DNA of 64,000 nucleotides from Pseudevernia furfuracea (GCA_022315425.1 JAIUPT010000019.1:186001-250000); one strand, 5' to 3'. Positions 42,570 to 53,053 are shown, counted from the stretch's first letter. Numbers and translations: made by a program. The notes: generated by a model from the sequence alone, not told the origin.

Positions 42570-42653
42570 ACCACATATGTAGGAATCTAGAATATAAATG
42601 TGTGTCGTGCCAAGCCACTAGTACCGTAGGGCTGTTTGCCATACTTTCCAACA
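42570..42653 (-). repeat. Older LTR fragment beside Copia-1
   Basis: On the minus strand it starts TGTTGGAAAGTATGGCAAAC and contains AGCCCTACGGTACTAGTGGC, like the solo LTR at 42801-42933. It fades into the tRNA-like target sequence at 42570. Confidence 0.7.
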
Positions 42654-42795
42654 AGTCGTCTAGAAGCGTAACGGGTATTTTGGAGAATAAAGGCACTGCG
42701 GAAAGGCAACAAGGTGGGGGTGGATGATCCAGATGATCGAAAGGCAACGCAACTAACCTTTAATATGTTCTCAAGATACGATGTGAGGAAGTAGT

Positions 42796-42938
42796 ATGGG
42801 TGTTGAATAATGGGGTCTGGAACGACTGATATTGAGTGGACTAAGGAGTGTCTATGTAGGAAGGTAGAATACATGTATGTGAGTGCCGTGCCAAGCCACT
42901 AGCTAGTAGGGCTGTTTGCCACATTTTCTAACAATGGG
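42796..42938 (-). mobile_element. Solo LTR of the Copia-1 family
   Basis: 133 bp (42801-42933), on the minus strand from TGTTAGAAAATGTGGCAAAC to CCATTATTCAACA, flanked by ATGGG on both sides (42796-42800, 42934-42938). Same length and ends as the Copia-1 LTRs, with shared core AGTGGCTTGGCAC. Confidence 0.9.
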
Positions 42939-43870
42939 ATCAATTTCCGCATTTCATTAACGATTCGACCTGCAGCTCATGATTACTTCATTCTGGGCAC
43001 CAATGTCACAAGAATTCTAGCCTCCAGACACGAAACATTGCCCTCTTGACAAGAAGCCTTCGTCTCTTCCTCCGATGCGATATGAGAAGCAATACGAGAT
43101 CTACTTCAGCATCCGCTTGGGCTAGTTGGAGAGGCGGGTCAAGAAGAGGCGTTAAGGGGTGAGCGGGGAGGGAAGGGGGTCAAAAAGACCACCAGTAAAG
43201 CAAGGGAGTAGACTGTGAAATTAAAGTGGTATTGGCAAAGTGATATCCTCTGAACAGGTGGGAGGCAAGCTTAGTGCTGGGTGGAAAGAGGTCACAATAG
43301 TGGCTCAACAGTAAAGAAGCAGGGGCGCGAGTCGGAGTGGCAATTTTGCTACTAAACTTTGCTCCAGTGATAGCAATTACTGAGGTCAACGCCCCCTCCA
43401 AAACTTTCAATATACCCCAGGCGTTTTTGATGCTCCTTTTCGGGCAAGGGGCCTCTCGGAAGCTAGGAAAGCCAGGTACTCGATCATGGATTTGTATGAG
43501 CTCTCTTTCTGCCAGGTTGCCAAGCCCTGTCACATTACAGCCGTCCTACAATCTCCTCGCCTCTTCTACCAACACTCTCCCTGAAATGTACCCTCCCCTG
43601 AGGGCTCTTAGCCGTTTCATCGAGAGCTTCCAACGGAATGTCTGCAGTCCCCATGGTGGAGTGTCCGAAAAATGAGACTGGTCCCGAGAGTGGAGTAGGC
43701 GAGGGAGACGTAAGCGGTCGTGGGTTACGGGCTGCTATCTCGGTCTATGGTGTGTTAGGGTGGGACCGCATTGAGAATTGGAAGGCGATCGAGTCCGACT
43801 TTACAAAGAAGAGCCTGTAGAAGGAACACTGGCGTTGTGAAAGATTGAACAATTGCGACAGTCTGCTTAC
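42939..43870. other. Region without a resolved gene
   Basis: Short frames exist on both strands (for example a minus-strand frame with GTADIPLEALDETAKSPQ at 43530-43660) that may be later exons of the small secreted protein starting at 43996. I could not close a gene model. Confidence 0.3.
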
Positions 43871-43996
43871 CTCTGAGACACCTCTCGCCCGCAGTGCATT
43901 GATCTCTTCGAGCTTGTCATCGGGCCAGGCAATGGGCGAGGCTGAGGCAAGAGCAATGAGGTAGAGGACGAGGGCGGCTAGACGAGGCAGGTGCAT
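43871..43996 (-). CDS. First exon of a small secreted protein
   Basis: ATG at 43996 opens MHLPRLAALVLYLIALASAS, a clear signal peptide, then PIAWPDDKLEEINALRARGV and SE, where a good 5' splice site (GAG/GTAAGCAG) follows at 43870. A 3' site CTTCTACAG about 57 nt downstream would add only 19 residues before a stop; other acceptors (such as TCGGGACCAG near 43681) would lead to different short C-termini. The final exon is therefore unresolved. Size below about 100 residues. It could be a small secreted or effector-like protein; no family recognised. Confidence 0.4.
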
Positions 43997-44176
43997 GCCG
44001 AAGAGATCAGTCTGGCAGGCTAAGATGAAATGTGACCGCAAGGAAAGTTGAGTGATGCTGGTTGGAAAGATGAAAAAAAATGGGACGCCAAAGATCTTAT
44101 ATGAACCAAAGGGAGGCCCCGAAGGACCGGTGCAAGGCAGTATCTCTGCATGATCACTTGCATGACCCAAATTCAA

Positions 44177-44788
44177 GGGTGAGGAGACTGACTTGGCAAT
44201 GCCAAGCCCTTGCGTGTATGGAATGTATCAACTCGCATAATGTCTTACCTCCACCTCGCCTGACAGCGAGCAAGGGCTAGATCCAGCTTAAGGAAAAGGC
44301 GCCAGAAGACAGTAATCTCAGTTTTTTTCCCGGTCACGGTCCTCTCAAATGTGTAACCACGAACATTCTTACTCGACGGTCTCCTGATATAATGGGTTGA
44401 CCACGGAGCTGATGGCCTTAATGCTGTTCGTGAGTTGGCTTGAACTGGCAAGAAAATGTTCAGGCTAGTACTTGTACCTCCATAAGGTAAGTCTCGGGGT
44501 TCAGATTTTTATGGGCTGATGTGGGATGAGAGTTTTGACTGAGAAATATCATATTGCTCCGAGCTTGGGACCGTCATGTAGTCAAATTTGACAGCACTTG
44601 TAATCTCAAATACATTCAGTAAGCTAAGTGTGTATCCCGCGGCATGTGATCCCGCTGCCGGTATTTTCTGTCAATGTTCATTTGATTTCGATCTATGATG
44701 GCAGTTTTTTAAAACTTTCATCAAGAGGCAACACGTCTCTATTTCTGCTGTACGTATGGCAAAGTCCTCCATGTTGGGATTGAATATC
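44177..44788. other. Intergenic region
   Basis: No gene or clear repeat seen. Confidence 0.35.
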
Positions 44789-45160
44789 TCACACGTCGGT
44801 ACCGTACTGGGTTCTCTCTACTCCGTTCATTCCATTACCATGTGCATTGGCCATCTCTGGCTCGCTCTCAGTCAACAAGCGCTCATAGTCGGCTTTTGCA
44901 AGCTGCAACATGGAGTGGTGGTCGTGGTTCCAGATTCGATGCGACCGCCAGGTAAGCTCAGCTTCACACTTCTCCCAATCGTTCATTGTCGGCAGATACC
45001 GCCATTCCAGCAGCTCCCCAATAACTCGACTGCTTTCTGCTACCCACTGTGTTCGATCCATCCGTATATTGCTGTAAGCTGTGAAAGCCGCGCGGATGGC
45101 TGCCACCCTGTCTGCCCCCTTGGTCTGTGCTTGAAGACCGCAAACATGATTCATCAGCAT
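44789..45160 (-). CDS. Small helical protein, unrecognised
   Basis: 123-residue frame from ATG 45160. Composition is protein-like and mostly helical (ADRVAAIRAAFTAYSNIRMD, ESSRVIGELLEWRYLP, WEKCEAELTWRSHRIW), with aromatic residues spaced as in a folded domain and a Gly/Asn-rich tail. There is no signal peptide or membrane segment. It may be a fragment of a larger gene, because sequence upstream becomes transposon-like within 200 bp. The plus-strand frame over the same bases (44756-45199) looks less protein-like and is taken as its shadow. Confidence 0.4.
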   Translation of the reverse strand: MLMNHVCGLQAQTKGADRVAAIRAAFTAYSNIRMDRTQWVAESSRVIGELLEWRYLPTMNDWEKCEAELTWRSHRIWNHDHHSMLQLAKADYERLLTESEPEMANAHGNGMNGVERTQYGTDV

Positions 45161-45474
45161 GTTCCGCGTGTATTGTGTATTGCTAATCAGCACGGCTGAG
45201 GTCCCGAGCTTATATCCGAGGGATCGTTAGTTTGCGGATTTCCCGAACTTTTACCGGTGGCGAAAGCGTTAAAGCTAATATTGCCTCAGTTCTCAGCCGT
45301 GCCCATATCTCTCCTGGTTAGTCTCATCATTAGATTATTCACTAACTTTTTAATGCGGCGCTATATCAATTTGAATAGATCTCGATATTTAGTCGATAGA
45401 AGAGTGAGACACGTTTGAGTTCAAAACTTAAAAATACGAATAATCGTAAGTATAAGAAATATTATCGACGTAGT
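45161..45474. other. AT-rich spacer
   Basis: Transition from the small frame to the AT-rich repeat block. No feature seen. Confidence 0.35.
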
Positions 45475-45766
45475 TCTTATCAGTATATATAAAAGAATAA
45501 GATAGGGCTGAGCTAAAATACCTTAAATTTGTATGTGCAGCCAATGATAAATTCTATCTGATTTCCTCCTTCGGTTAGCGCCCGTATAGCGTCTTTTAGG
45601 CCTTCCGAGCGCCCTCATCAAAAAATTTGGTGAGACCTTTTCGCAACTTCAATTATTTTATGCCCTCTGCATATAATTTCTTCAAACTTTTATCAATTAT
45701 AGAACTCAACTTGCGCATTCCAACGCTGCAAAAATTATTAAATTTGATCTATTATTGATAAAGTAA
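45475..45766. repeat. Dispersed AT-rich repeat, copy 2
   Basis: Aligns with 28436-28745 in the same orientation. It stops at GATAAAGTAA, where the solo LTR at 45767 begins. Confidence 0.8.
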
Positions 45767-45992
45767 TGTCAGGGACTTGACATAGAGCTGGACTAGCGAT
45801 GTGGTGTCATGTATGAATAGAATATTAACTATGTAGAGTAATTACAAGAAGTGCTTTGTGCGTATCAAAGTAATGCTTCACTGCGGAGTTAACGGATATA
45901 ACTCGTAGGGCTGGGGCTAGCCGACCAGCCTAGAGTATAACACAGCAAGCAAGCAGGTAAGTCAGCCGTCATGGGCTAGAACCGCCGTGACA
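45767..45992 (-). mobile_element. Gypsy-type solo LTR (probable)
   Basis: 226 bp. On the minus strand it starts TGTCACGGCGGTTCTAGCCC and ends AAGTCCCTGACA, with TGTCA/TGACA ends as in many fungal Gypsy LTRs. Flanking 5-mers (AGTAA, ATACT) do not match, so the target duplication is lost or the ends are slightly misplaced. Confidence 0.6.
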
Positions 45993-46530
45993 ATACTTCT
46001 TATTATATAAGTTTAAATTTAAACACGCGTTTGATTTTAAAACTACGCGACGATTTAAGAACGTTTAATATAACGAAATCATAGATAAAACGAGTGTTAG
46101 AATTCTTATAAGCTGTACTATCTAGTTATCGAAGTAAGCTTTTTAATAAAGTATTCTTTATTTTATTTTTATTTTTATTCTTCTTCTTATTTCTCACGTC
46201 GATTCGATCTATTTAATAAAGATGTTAAAATCTAATATTATAACGAATAAAGTCTGCGTGTAATTAAGAACTATTATTAATAGTATTAATATTCTAATTA
46301 TCGATAATCAAGTACTTTAAGTGTTATTATTCTAATCGTCGATTGCTTAATGCTTTAAAATCGTTAGTTAGTTTAAGAATCTAATAAATAGATATGAATT
46401 TTTGTCTATCGTTAGCTCACGTTATATATTATTATTGACTATTATTGATTATGTTATTTTACTTGTTATTAGCTCTTACTACTTTTTATAAAACTCTTAA
46501 CGAAAGCGTTTTAAGCGATCTTAATAGATT
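45993..46530. other. Strongly AT-rich block
   Basis: Very low GC with runs of TATTATTAT type and no frames. Looks like old repeat sequence degraded by C-to-T mutation. Confidence 0.5.
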
Positions 46531-46559
46531 TTTTTGGCCTCACCATCTTTCAATCTCTT

Positions 46560-46855
46560 CAGCGAGACACAGCCATTTGTGCACCACATCTCGAAGTATG
46601 GAAGCCAAATGCTGGCACCGTTTCAGCTTGTCAGCGCGTGACAATAGATGAAGAAAAATTGCCCGGTGCACCTTGCACCCTCAAAGGTCCTTTGAATGCG
46701 ACGAAGACCAAACCCAGTCCCCAGAGCTTTCTCAGTCCACCGGCAAGAATGTACGTGAGAATGACAGCCAGAACCCTCTAGGGTCTAGGAATAGCGATTC
46801 TTTCGGATTTTAACCCATTCAACCCAAAGACACCCACCAGGAAGAGAAAAGCCAT
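46560..46855 (-). pseudogene. Possible membrane-protein gene fragment
   Basis: A minus-strand frame from ATG 46855 reads MAFLFLVGVFGLNGLK, then a TAG, then LAVILTYILAGGLRKLWGLG and LVFVAFKGPL, hydrophobic segments of a membrane protein, then TGA near 46635. It is too short and broken to name. It may be chance. Confidence 0.25.
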
Positions 46856-47732
46856 GAATCCACGGCTGGAAGAAAGTCTGTTAGCAGAGCTTCGTCAATT
46901 TGTCAATGTTTTCCAATGAACGGCGAATCAGCGGTTATGCACAAGTTTTTTGGACTGTCGCCACTACAGCCCTCGTTTGTATCGAGGCAAAGATGGAGGC
47001 CTCGCTGTTCAGCGGAAAGAATTTCTGGTGTGCGTGAACCGTAATCCACTGACAAACACCCAGCAACCCACCTTCCTTACGGAAACTCTGGAACCCCAAT
47101 CTCTGTCAGGGCCGAAGCTTTGCGATGAACAGCAGCGCAGCAATTGCTACAGGAAACTTCAAGGATAATCACACAACCAGGGGCTATGATTACATCATGT
47201 TCTCTTTGAAGAACTATCTTGAGTGAGGGTAGGTGATAGACTACAATAGTGAAGAGGAAAAGAGTGTGGGACGGCCAGGTTCAAGACCAGCAGAGTCCTA
47301 TGCTATGTAAAAAAGCAGTCTATGTTTGCGTGGGGTGGTTAGAAGACCTTCTTGACCTGTTGCGAGCATATGATAAGCACAAGTGAGCCGACGGTAGACA
47401 GTTTCTTCTTGGAATTGCTTAGTGTCTGACTTTGATCCTGACTCTGCTTGATTTACGTGCAATTTCGAACGACCGCAAGACTTCATATTAGCAGTGGTGC
47501 CGAACAAAGGAGCATAGGCCTTTGATCCTTCTGCAAAGGCTCATCGAGGTGTGACAAGCCTCATGGCCGCCCTACCGGCCCCAATACCGATTCCCTTTCA
47601 CCCACTACCCATCAATTACGTAATGCGTTGTAGATGCGCGGGTACGACATCAGATCAAAGGCCTCAAGTCAGGAGCAACTTGCCCCGAAGAAAGTAGAGG
47701 CAATGCGTCCTCGACTAATCGATATGCCCCTA
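46856..47732. other. Intergenic region
   Basis: No gene seen downstream of the F-box gene; short frames on both strands show no motifs. Confidence 0.4.
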
Positions 47733-49121
47733 TTATGGACGAATCAAGACCAGCTCGTAACAGAACTCGGACAACTCCATTCTGCCCGCTACGCTTACCC
47801 AGTGATCTCTCGAGAATAACAGCCGTACTTCATTCGTCTCGAATCCCTCAAGAAGGTTGGGAATGTTGCGAAGCTCCTTCAAAAGTAGGGTCTGACGATC
47901 CCTAGGCAACCCCGGGTACCATACCACGATTTCTTGGAGATTTGGGAAATACGTTCTCTTGTGTTCAACAAGCTCGCTCAGCCATGTCGCCAGCTCTCTT
48001 GCCTTGTCGGCCAAGGGAAAGTCAAATTTGTCATACAATCGCGAATCTGGTTCGATTTCCAATCTCAGCTCTCCTATCGATGGGGGCAAGATTTCCCAGA
48101 TCTGTGGTCTCGTTAGGTCAATCTTGGTGAAAGGCCGTGTAGGCTCATTTGAGATCACTAAACAGTGTTTTAGCACGCAAAGGCGGCTTAAGGCACCGAA
48201 GTTGTGTAAATCTCCCAGAGTGGCGTCATCAGGAATTGTCTTAATCTGCCTGCATTGATGATCGGTAATATAGAGTTCACGGAGTGAGTGTTGCTGAAGA
48301 CTGAGGACCTCGGCCATTTTCCGGGGAGAGGGCAGAGACTCAATAATTGGCCGGAAGAGACTGGCAGGTGGTCCAAGCTCGAAGACTTCCAGAGCCTTAG
48401 GCCACGATATGATCTCCGTCAGATCATCTGTGAAAGGGATACCGATTGTAAAAGAAAGGAATGTCACATTTGACGTCTTCGATCTTGATCGGTGGGCAGG
48501 ATGTTGAGAACGGCGCGTGCGAAACGTGTCCCAGTCAGGTTCATTTTCGATAAAAAGGTTCCGGAGAGTCGGGATTTGGAATAAAGAAAACAGATAAGTT
48601 CTTGCAGGATCCTGTTGTGTCCAGAAATTGTAAGAAATTCTTAGTGACTTGAGTGCTTTGTCTAACGTAGGTTCCAGGTTGTAGATGAAGGGTGAGATGT
48701 CCAATGTCTGTAGCGATGGTAGAAGCAGGTCTATGATGTCAGGAACGATGGCAGGCGATGGCTCGGTGAACTCGGACAGGTTGAAGCCTGTGGTGGTGAT
48801 GTAGGAGCGACTTTCTGGACATATGTTGATGGTCCTTAGGAACATATTGAGATTGAATATCCTTGACGATTGACATAGCGGCCAATCTTCACGGTTCGGT
48901 CCTGTCATTGTCGTACCTTTTGCACCGATGTGAATGGTGCTGTTGACTCTATAGCTGTCAAGTCCATAGATTTCATCGTAATACACGCATCGGTAGAGCC
49001 GAGGAATTACAAGACGGTGGAACTGGTGGGATACTGATGCCAGCGCAGGAAGGGATTGGTGAGCCACCTGTCTAACGATCTCGCTTGTCAACTCTTCTGG
49101 TAGACGGCTGAGTCGATCCAT
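47733..49121 (-). CDS. F-box protein
   Basis: 462 residues, one exon. The N-terminal F-box (residues about 3-45: LSRLPEELTSEIVRQVAHQS, LPALASVSHQFHRLVIP, LYRCVYY) would bind Skp1 in an SCF ubiquitin ligase. The rest is Leu-rich with irregular repeats (LPSLQTLDISPF, LKSLRISYNF, IPTLRNLFIENEP, ALEVFELGPPASL, SIGELRLEIEP), as in fungal F-box proteins with degenerate leucine-rich repeats that bind the substrate. The substrate is unknown; fungi carry dozens of such genes. The ATG at 49121 is the first in frame and begins the F-box directly. No disruption seen. Confidence 0.82.
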   Translation of the reverse strand: MDRLSRLPEELTSEIVRQVAHQSLPALASVSHQFHRLVIPRLYRCVYYDEIYGLDSYRVNSTIHIGAKGTTMTGPNREDWPLCQSSRIFNLNMFLRTINICPESRSYITTTGFNLSEFTEPSPAIVPDIIDLLLPSLQTLDISPFIYNLEPTLDKALKSLRISYNFWTQQDPARTYLFSLFQIPTLRNLFIENEPDWDTFRTRRSQHPAHRSRSKTSNVTFLSFTIGIPFTDDLTEIISWPKALEVFELGPPASLFRPIIESLPSPRKMAEVLSLQQHSLRELYITDHQCRQIKTIPDDATLGDLHNFGALSRLCVLKHCLVISNEPTRPFTKIDLTRPQIWEILPPSIGELRLEIEPDSRLYDKFDFPLADKARELATWLSELVEHKRTYFPNLQEIVVWYPGLPRDRQTLLLKELRNIPNLLEGFETNEVRLLFSRDHWVSVAGRMELSEFCYELVLIRP

Positions 49122-49631
49122 GGAGACTAGTGTTGACTACTCAGATTAGAGTGAGCAGTTCCCGAGCGGGCACTTGTTCCCTCTGATGGCAAAAGCAGAG
49201 CGAAGGCGGATGAATTGATATTTCGTAGGGTTGTAGTCGTGCCTCAATCGAATGCAGGAATGCAGAAAGCTCATTGACTAGATGACTAGAGGTTGGCATG
49301 AGGTTGGGAATCGAGGTTAGAAATAGTATACACTAGCGCTGTTCCGTACTCTTGGAATCCTGGCACCACCGAGATCAATTCAACGAGCCCCAAAAAGGAG
49401 ATAGCCCGCGCCACAATGTGGCGGCTTTGCATGAAGTGGCTAAGACATTTAGCGTGTGTCAGCCTGTACGAATGTTTCACATATTGAATACTGTGTATAC
49501 TATGTATACCAAAATTTGTAATAGTAAATGAAAGTCTCGAGTCTTGTAATTCACATTGAGTGTATGATTAATTAGATACACAATCATGCGGTATGAGAAG
49601 CTGCTTCTATATGCCAAAAGTAAATTTCTTC
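49122..49631. other. Intergenic region between divergently oriented blocks
   Basis: Contains the F-box promoter and the 3' end region of the NRPS-like gene. No gene seen; AT-rich short repeats ATACTGTGTATACTATGTAT near 49488. Confidence 0.4.
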
Positions 49632-52600
49632 CTACTTCGTGTTCACAAAGATATCCGAGTTTCCTTCCAGATACTTACTGAGCAGTTGGATAGTCGTCGG
49701 TAGCTGATAGGTGTCGTTTTTCAGCATTGTAGCTTCATAGCTGCTGCAACGAAATACTTTCATCTGGAGCAGAACCTCAAAAACACTCCTTCTATCCTGA
49801 TCCGAAACCGGCTCGTGGAAAAGTGAGGTCAAAGGAGCCAGGTGCGCGGACTGGGTAATTAGCTGCAGCCATTCCCGATAAGGTACCCGCTGAATGCCTT
49901 CTCCTAGAGAGTTGACGATAGCCTCGAACGAAATCGTACTCTTGTTGATGATGTGCCGAACTCCAGTCTCCCTTTGCAACGAAAAATGATGGACTAGCCG
50001 GGCGCAAAAATCCACGGGTGTAAGATCAATTTGCCAATTTTTCCCACCGATTTCGTCCAAGTCAGGTGCAACCCTCCTTTCAAGGATCGACGCGATCAGA
50101 CGGATGGTGAAGTCATCTCGAGGACATTTATAGTTCCGAGTGCTGCCGAGCAAACGACCCGGTCGAAGGACGAGAGCATGTCCGCCCCATCGTGCATATT
50201 CAAGTACCAGCTGCTCGGACACCCATTTAGATTGTGCATATCCTGTCACGATACCAGAGTTCAGGTTGTTGACGGGACTTTCCCTTCCGCAATGAAGTTT
50301 GTTGCCGGCGCCGAAGAATACGGAGAGAGTTGAGATGTAGGTCAGCCGCTTTTGAGTAAGGGTGCTGGCAAATCGAAGGATCTCAATGGTGCCGGTAACG
50401 TTCGCTTCCTCTAGCTCCGCATAGGACGCTATGAAGTTGACGGCAGCCGCGGAGTGGTATATTGTGTCGACTTGTTTTGCGAGATACAGATACTCATTGG
50501 TGCTGAGACCGAGGAACGGCTTGCATACGTCACCACAAAAGGTGTCGAGACGTGAGCCGAAGCTGTCCTCCCATAAGTCCCAATTCTGGAGAGCAGCCTT
50601 GATGCGATTCCATGCAGTGTTGTTATCTGGGGCGCGGACGATGCAGCTTACCCTGGTGCTTCCTGTATTTAGGATCTCTGCGAGGAGGTGGCTCCCAAGA
50701 AACCCTGTAGAGCCTGTCAAGAAAATGTGCTCTTGCCGACAGGGTTCTGGTGCACGTATATTGTAGACAATATCACGTGGAAGGGCTGCCCGTGCCAGTA
50801 GGTCGTCAGGCAGTAGGCTCGCTTGCTGTTGCTGCTCCCCCGATATCAGGTTTGCAAGATGACGTATGGAAAGGTCTCTTCGGTAGAATTGTCCCAATTG
50901 GATTTTGCAGCCAATAGACCTGTTCAAATGATGTAGGGTCAATGATGCCTGCAGTGAGCCGCCTCCCAGCTCCCCATACGTTGTTCCGGGCGACAGAATT
51001 TGCTCTGTAGGTAGATCCAGAGCCTCTAATAGTGCTGCCGCAATTTTCTTTTCTAGCGGGGAAAGAATGGTCTCGCTAATAGATCGAGAAGTTTTGTCGG
51101 TTTTAAATGTCTGTTCCGATAGAACCTTGACATCTAGTTTCTTGTTCACGGACAGTGGAAGGGCGTCAATGACGTTTATGATGCTTGGAATACTGTAAGA
51201 AGGCAGCTGTTCTCTCGTGAACTCTTTCAGGTGCGCTATGAGTGCCTCTTTGTTCAATTTCAAGCCCTTATGTGTAGGCACCACGTATGCGCATAAGCTC
51301 TGAGTTGGTGCCTTTCCTTGTAAAAGCACTACCACGTCGAGGACACTGGGATCGTTGCGTATGACGTTTTCGACTTCTTCTGGTTCTATACGTTGTCCGT
51401 TCAATTTGATTTGTCTTGTGCAAGCCTTGCGTCCAAGGCACTCGACTTCTCCGTTGGACAAAATCCTTCCAAGGTCTCCGGTTTTGTAAGAACGGCATTG
51501 ACAGGGAGAACTGTTTTCGAAACGCTCAGCATTGAGTTGTGGCATGTTGAGATAGCCATGTCGACTGACTCCGGGCCCTGTAACGCAGATTTCGCCAACT
51601 TCGCCATTCTTGACAGGGATATTATGATCACTGAGAATGCTGACAGTTGTGTTCAATATTGGCTTCCCAATCACAGATGCAGAACATCCCGACGGGATTT
51701 GGCCGTCATAATACACCCGCTTCGTACTGCAAACAGTGGCTTCCGTGGGACCATAAGCATTGATCAGTCTCCTTCCCGCACCCCAACTCCTGATGAGAGA
51801 CGCATCAGCCGCTTCCCCGGCAAGAACTATGGTTCTGAGGTGTGGCAGGTGCTCCAACGTGCAAGTCCGGAGAACCGAGGGGGTGATGACTGAGTTAGTG
51901 ATTCCATGGTACGCAATTGTCTTCATCAGATTACCGGGCAGGATTTCCTCTTCCTCTGGGATATACAACGAAGCACCTATCATAAGCGCGCCGTTGATAT
52001 CTCGTATAGAAGCGTCGAAGCAGAAAGGGGAAAATAGCAAGACTCGATCGGAAGGCTCGACTTCGCGGCTCTGTCGAATATCATCAACCAGATTGAAGAC
52101 GTTCCCATGCGTAATAGCGACACCTTTGGGATTTCCAGTCGTACCGGAAGTATAGATGATGTATGCCAATCTGTCATGATACGCTACGGACGATGTGTCC
52201 GCGCTAGGATATGCCTTCAGCCTATCGATACATTCTTCTTCGTCCAGGCAAATTGTCGTGCCAGCATTCAGTTTGAGATTCTTCTTCTCGATGGTTTTGT
52301 TGACGGTGATAAGACATGACGTTCCACTGTCCGTCATCATATATTGCATTCTCTTGGCGGGCAAGGACTGGTCAAGCGGTAGATATGTAGCACCAATTTT
52401 CCAGCTCGCAAAAATAGCAATAACGAATTCAATTCCCCTTTCCAAAGCAACAGCAACTACGCACTCTGAACCAATTCCCAGGGAGCTCAGGTGACGTGAG
52501 AGCTGATTAGCTCGTTCGTTCAGGCCGGCGTAGCTCAAAGTTCCGCGACGACTGACTAGCGCGAGCTTCCCCGGGTTTTCGGAGGCGACTTTTTCAAAGA

Positions 52601-52664
52601 TAGTCGTAATGACATGGTGTTTCAAATAGCACGAAGGAAGACTTTCGATGACGATTGAATGCAT
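49632..52664 (-). CDS. NRPS-like A-T-R carboxylic acid reductase
   Basis: 1010 residues in one exon: adenylation, thiolation and thioester-reductase domains, without condensation. A-domain motifs: YIIYTSGTTGNPKGV (A3), FDASIRDIN (A4), NAYGPTEATVC (A5), YKTGDLGR (A7), RKACTRQIKLNGQRIEPEEV (A8), LPLSVNKKLD (A10, with Gly of NGK replaced by Lys). The thiolation site reads LGGGSLQASL: the phosphopantetheine Ser is present, but the usual Asp/His before it is Gly. R domain: FLTGSTGFLGSHLLAEIL (NADPH site) and YAQSKWVSEQL (catalytic Tyr/Lys). By eye the specificity residues read about D-A-R-T-V-A-A-V-C-K, close to the Phe-type code. It probably activates an amino or aryl acid and releases it as an aldehyde or alcohol. 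The ORF is uninterrupted. Confidence 0.9.
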   Translation of the reverse strand: MHSIVIESLPSCYLKHHVITTIFEKVASENPGKLALVSRRGTLSYAGLNERANQLSRHLSSLGIGSECVVAVALERGIEFVIAIFASWKIGATYLPLDQSLPAKRMQYMMTDSGTSCLITVNKTIEKKNLKLNAGTTICLDEEECIDRLKAYPSADTSSVAYHDRLAYIIYTSGTTGNPKGVAITHGNVFNLVDDIRQSREVEPSDRVLLFSPFCFDASIRDINGALMIGASLYIPEEEEILPGNLMKTIAYHGITNSVITPSVLRTCTLEHLPHLRTIVLAGEAADASLIRSWGAGRRLINAYGPTEATVCSTKRVYYDGQIPSGCSASVIGKPILNTTVSILSDHNIPVKNGEVGEICVTGPGVSRHGYLNMPQLNAERFENSSPCQCRSYKTGDLGRILSNGEVECLGRKACTRQIKLNGQRIEPEEVENVIRNDPSVLDVVVLLQGKAPTQSLCAYVVPTHKGLKLNKEALIAHLKEFTREQLPSYSIPSIINVIDALPLSVNKKLDVKVLSEQTFKTDKTSRSISETILSPLEKKIAAALLEALDLPTEQILSPGTTYGELGGGSLQASLTLHHLNRSIGCKIQLGQFYRRDLSIRHLANLISGEQQQQASLLPDDLLARAALPRDIVYNIRAPEPCRQEHIFLTGSTGFLGSHLLAEILNTGSTRVSCIVRAPDNNTAWNRIKAALQNWDLWEDSFGSRLDTFCGDVCKPFLGLSTNEYLYLAKQVDTIYHSAAAVNFIASYAELEEANVTGTIEILRFASTLTQKRLTYISTLSVFFGAGNKLHCGRESPVNNLNSGIVTGYAQSKWVSEQLVLEYARWGGHALVLRPGRLLGSTRNYKCPRDDFTIRLIASILERRVAPDLDEIGGKNWQIDLTPVDFCARLVHHFSLQRETGVRHIINKSTISFEAIVNSLGEGIQRVPYREWLQLITQSAHLAPLTSLFHEPVSDQDRRSVFEVLLQMKVFRCSSYEATMLKNDTYQLPTTIQLLSKYLEGNSDIFVNTK

Positions 52665-52885
52665 CGTTCCAACTAGGGGGCGGTAATTTTGAGTGAATAG
52701 ATCTCGTGAAAGTCGTGAGGTATTCTGTTGTACAAATGTTTGGGTTCAATGGAGGCGGACTGTTCGAAAGAAGGTTTTCCAAATAGAAGTCATCAGCAAA
52801 TTTTAGTACAATGAGACCGCTAAGCTCTAAGTATACCAGCTGGGTGGAACACACAAAGGTGCGAGAGACGGAGAACAAAAGCATT

Positions 52886-52938
52886 GTGTCAAAATTTGGT
52901 TCTCAGCTATGACTTTGCGCTTGTCGGCTATCAAATAA
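52886..52938 (+). repeat. 53-bp direct repeat, left copy
   Basis: Starts GTGTCAAAATTTGGTTCTCA and ends CGGCTATCAAATAA. It is identical to 59288-59340. It lies about 220 bp upstream of the NRPS-like start codon. Confidence 0.95.
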
Positions 52939-52952
52939 GGTTCCCAGCCACC

Positions 52953-53053
52953 TGTTGGAAGAATACAAATACTGGTTCAAGAGAGTCCTGAGATAGAATA
53001 ATTCAAGCATCCTACATATCACATATCTGAATCTTGACAGATTATGAGCTCGG
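52953..53053 (+). mobile_element. Relic Copia LTR and primer-binding site
   Basis: 52953-53039 starts TGTTGGAAGAATACAAATAC and ends AATCTTGACA. It is followed by ATTATGAGCTCGG (53041-53053), a one-base variant of the half-tRNA-Met primer site seen in both other Copia elements. It is the 5' end of an older, otherwise unrecognisable element. Confidence 0.55.

Noticed and set aside
44756..45199. Plus-strand 147-residue frame
   Set aside because: Overlaps a more protein-like minus-strand frame and is rich in Cys/Pro/Ser without pattern.
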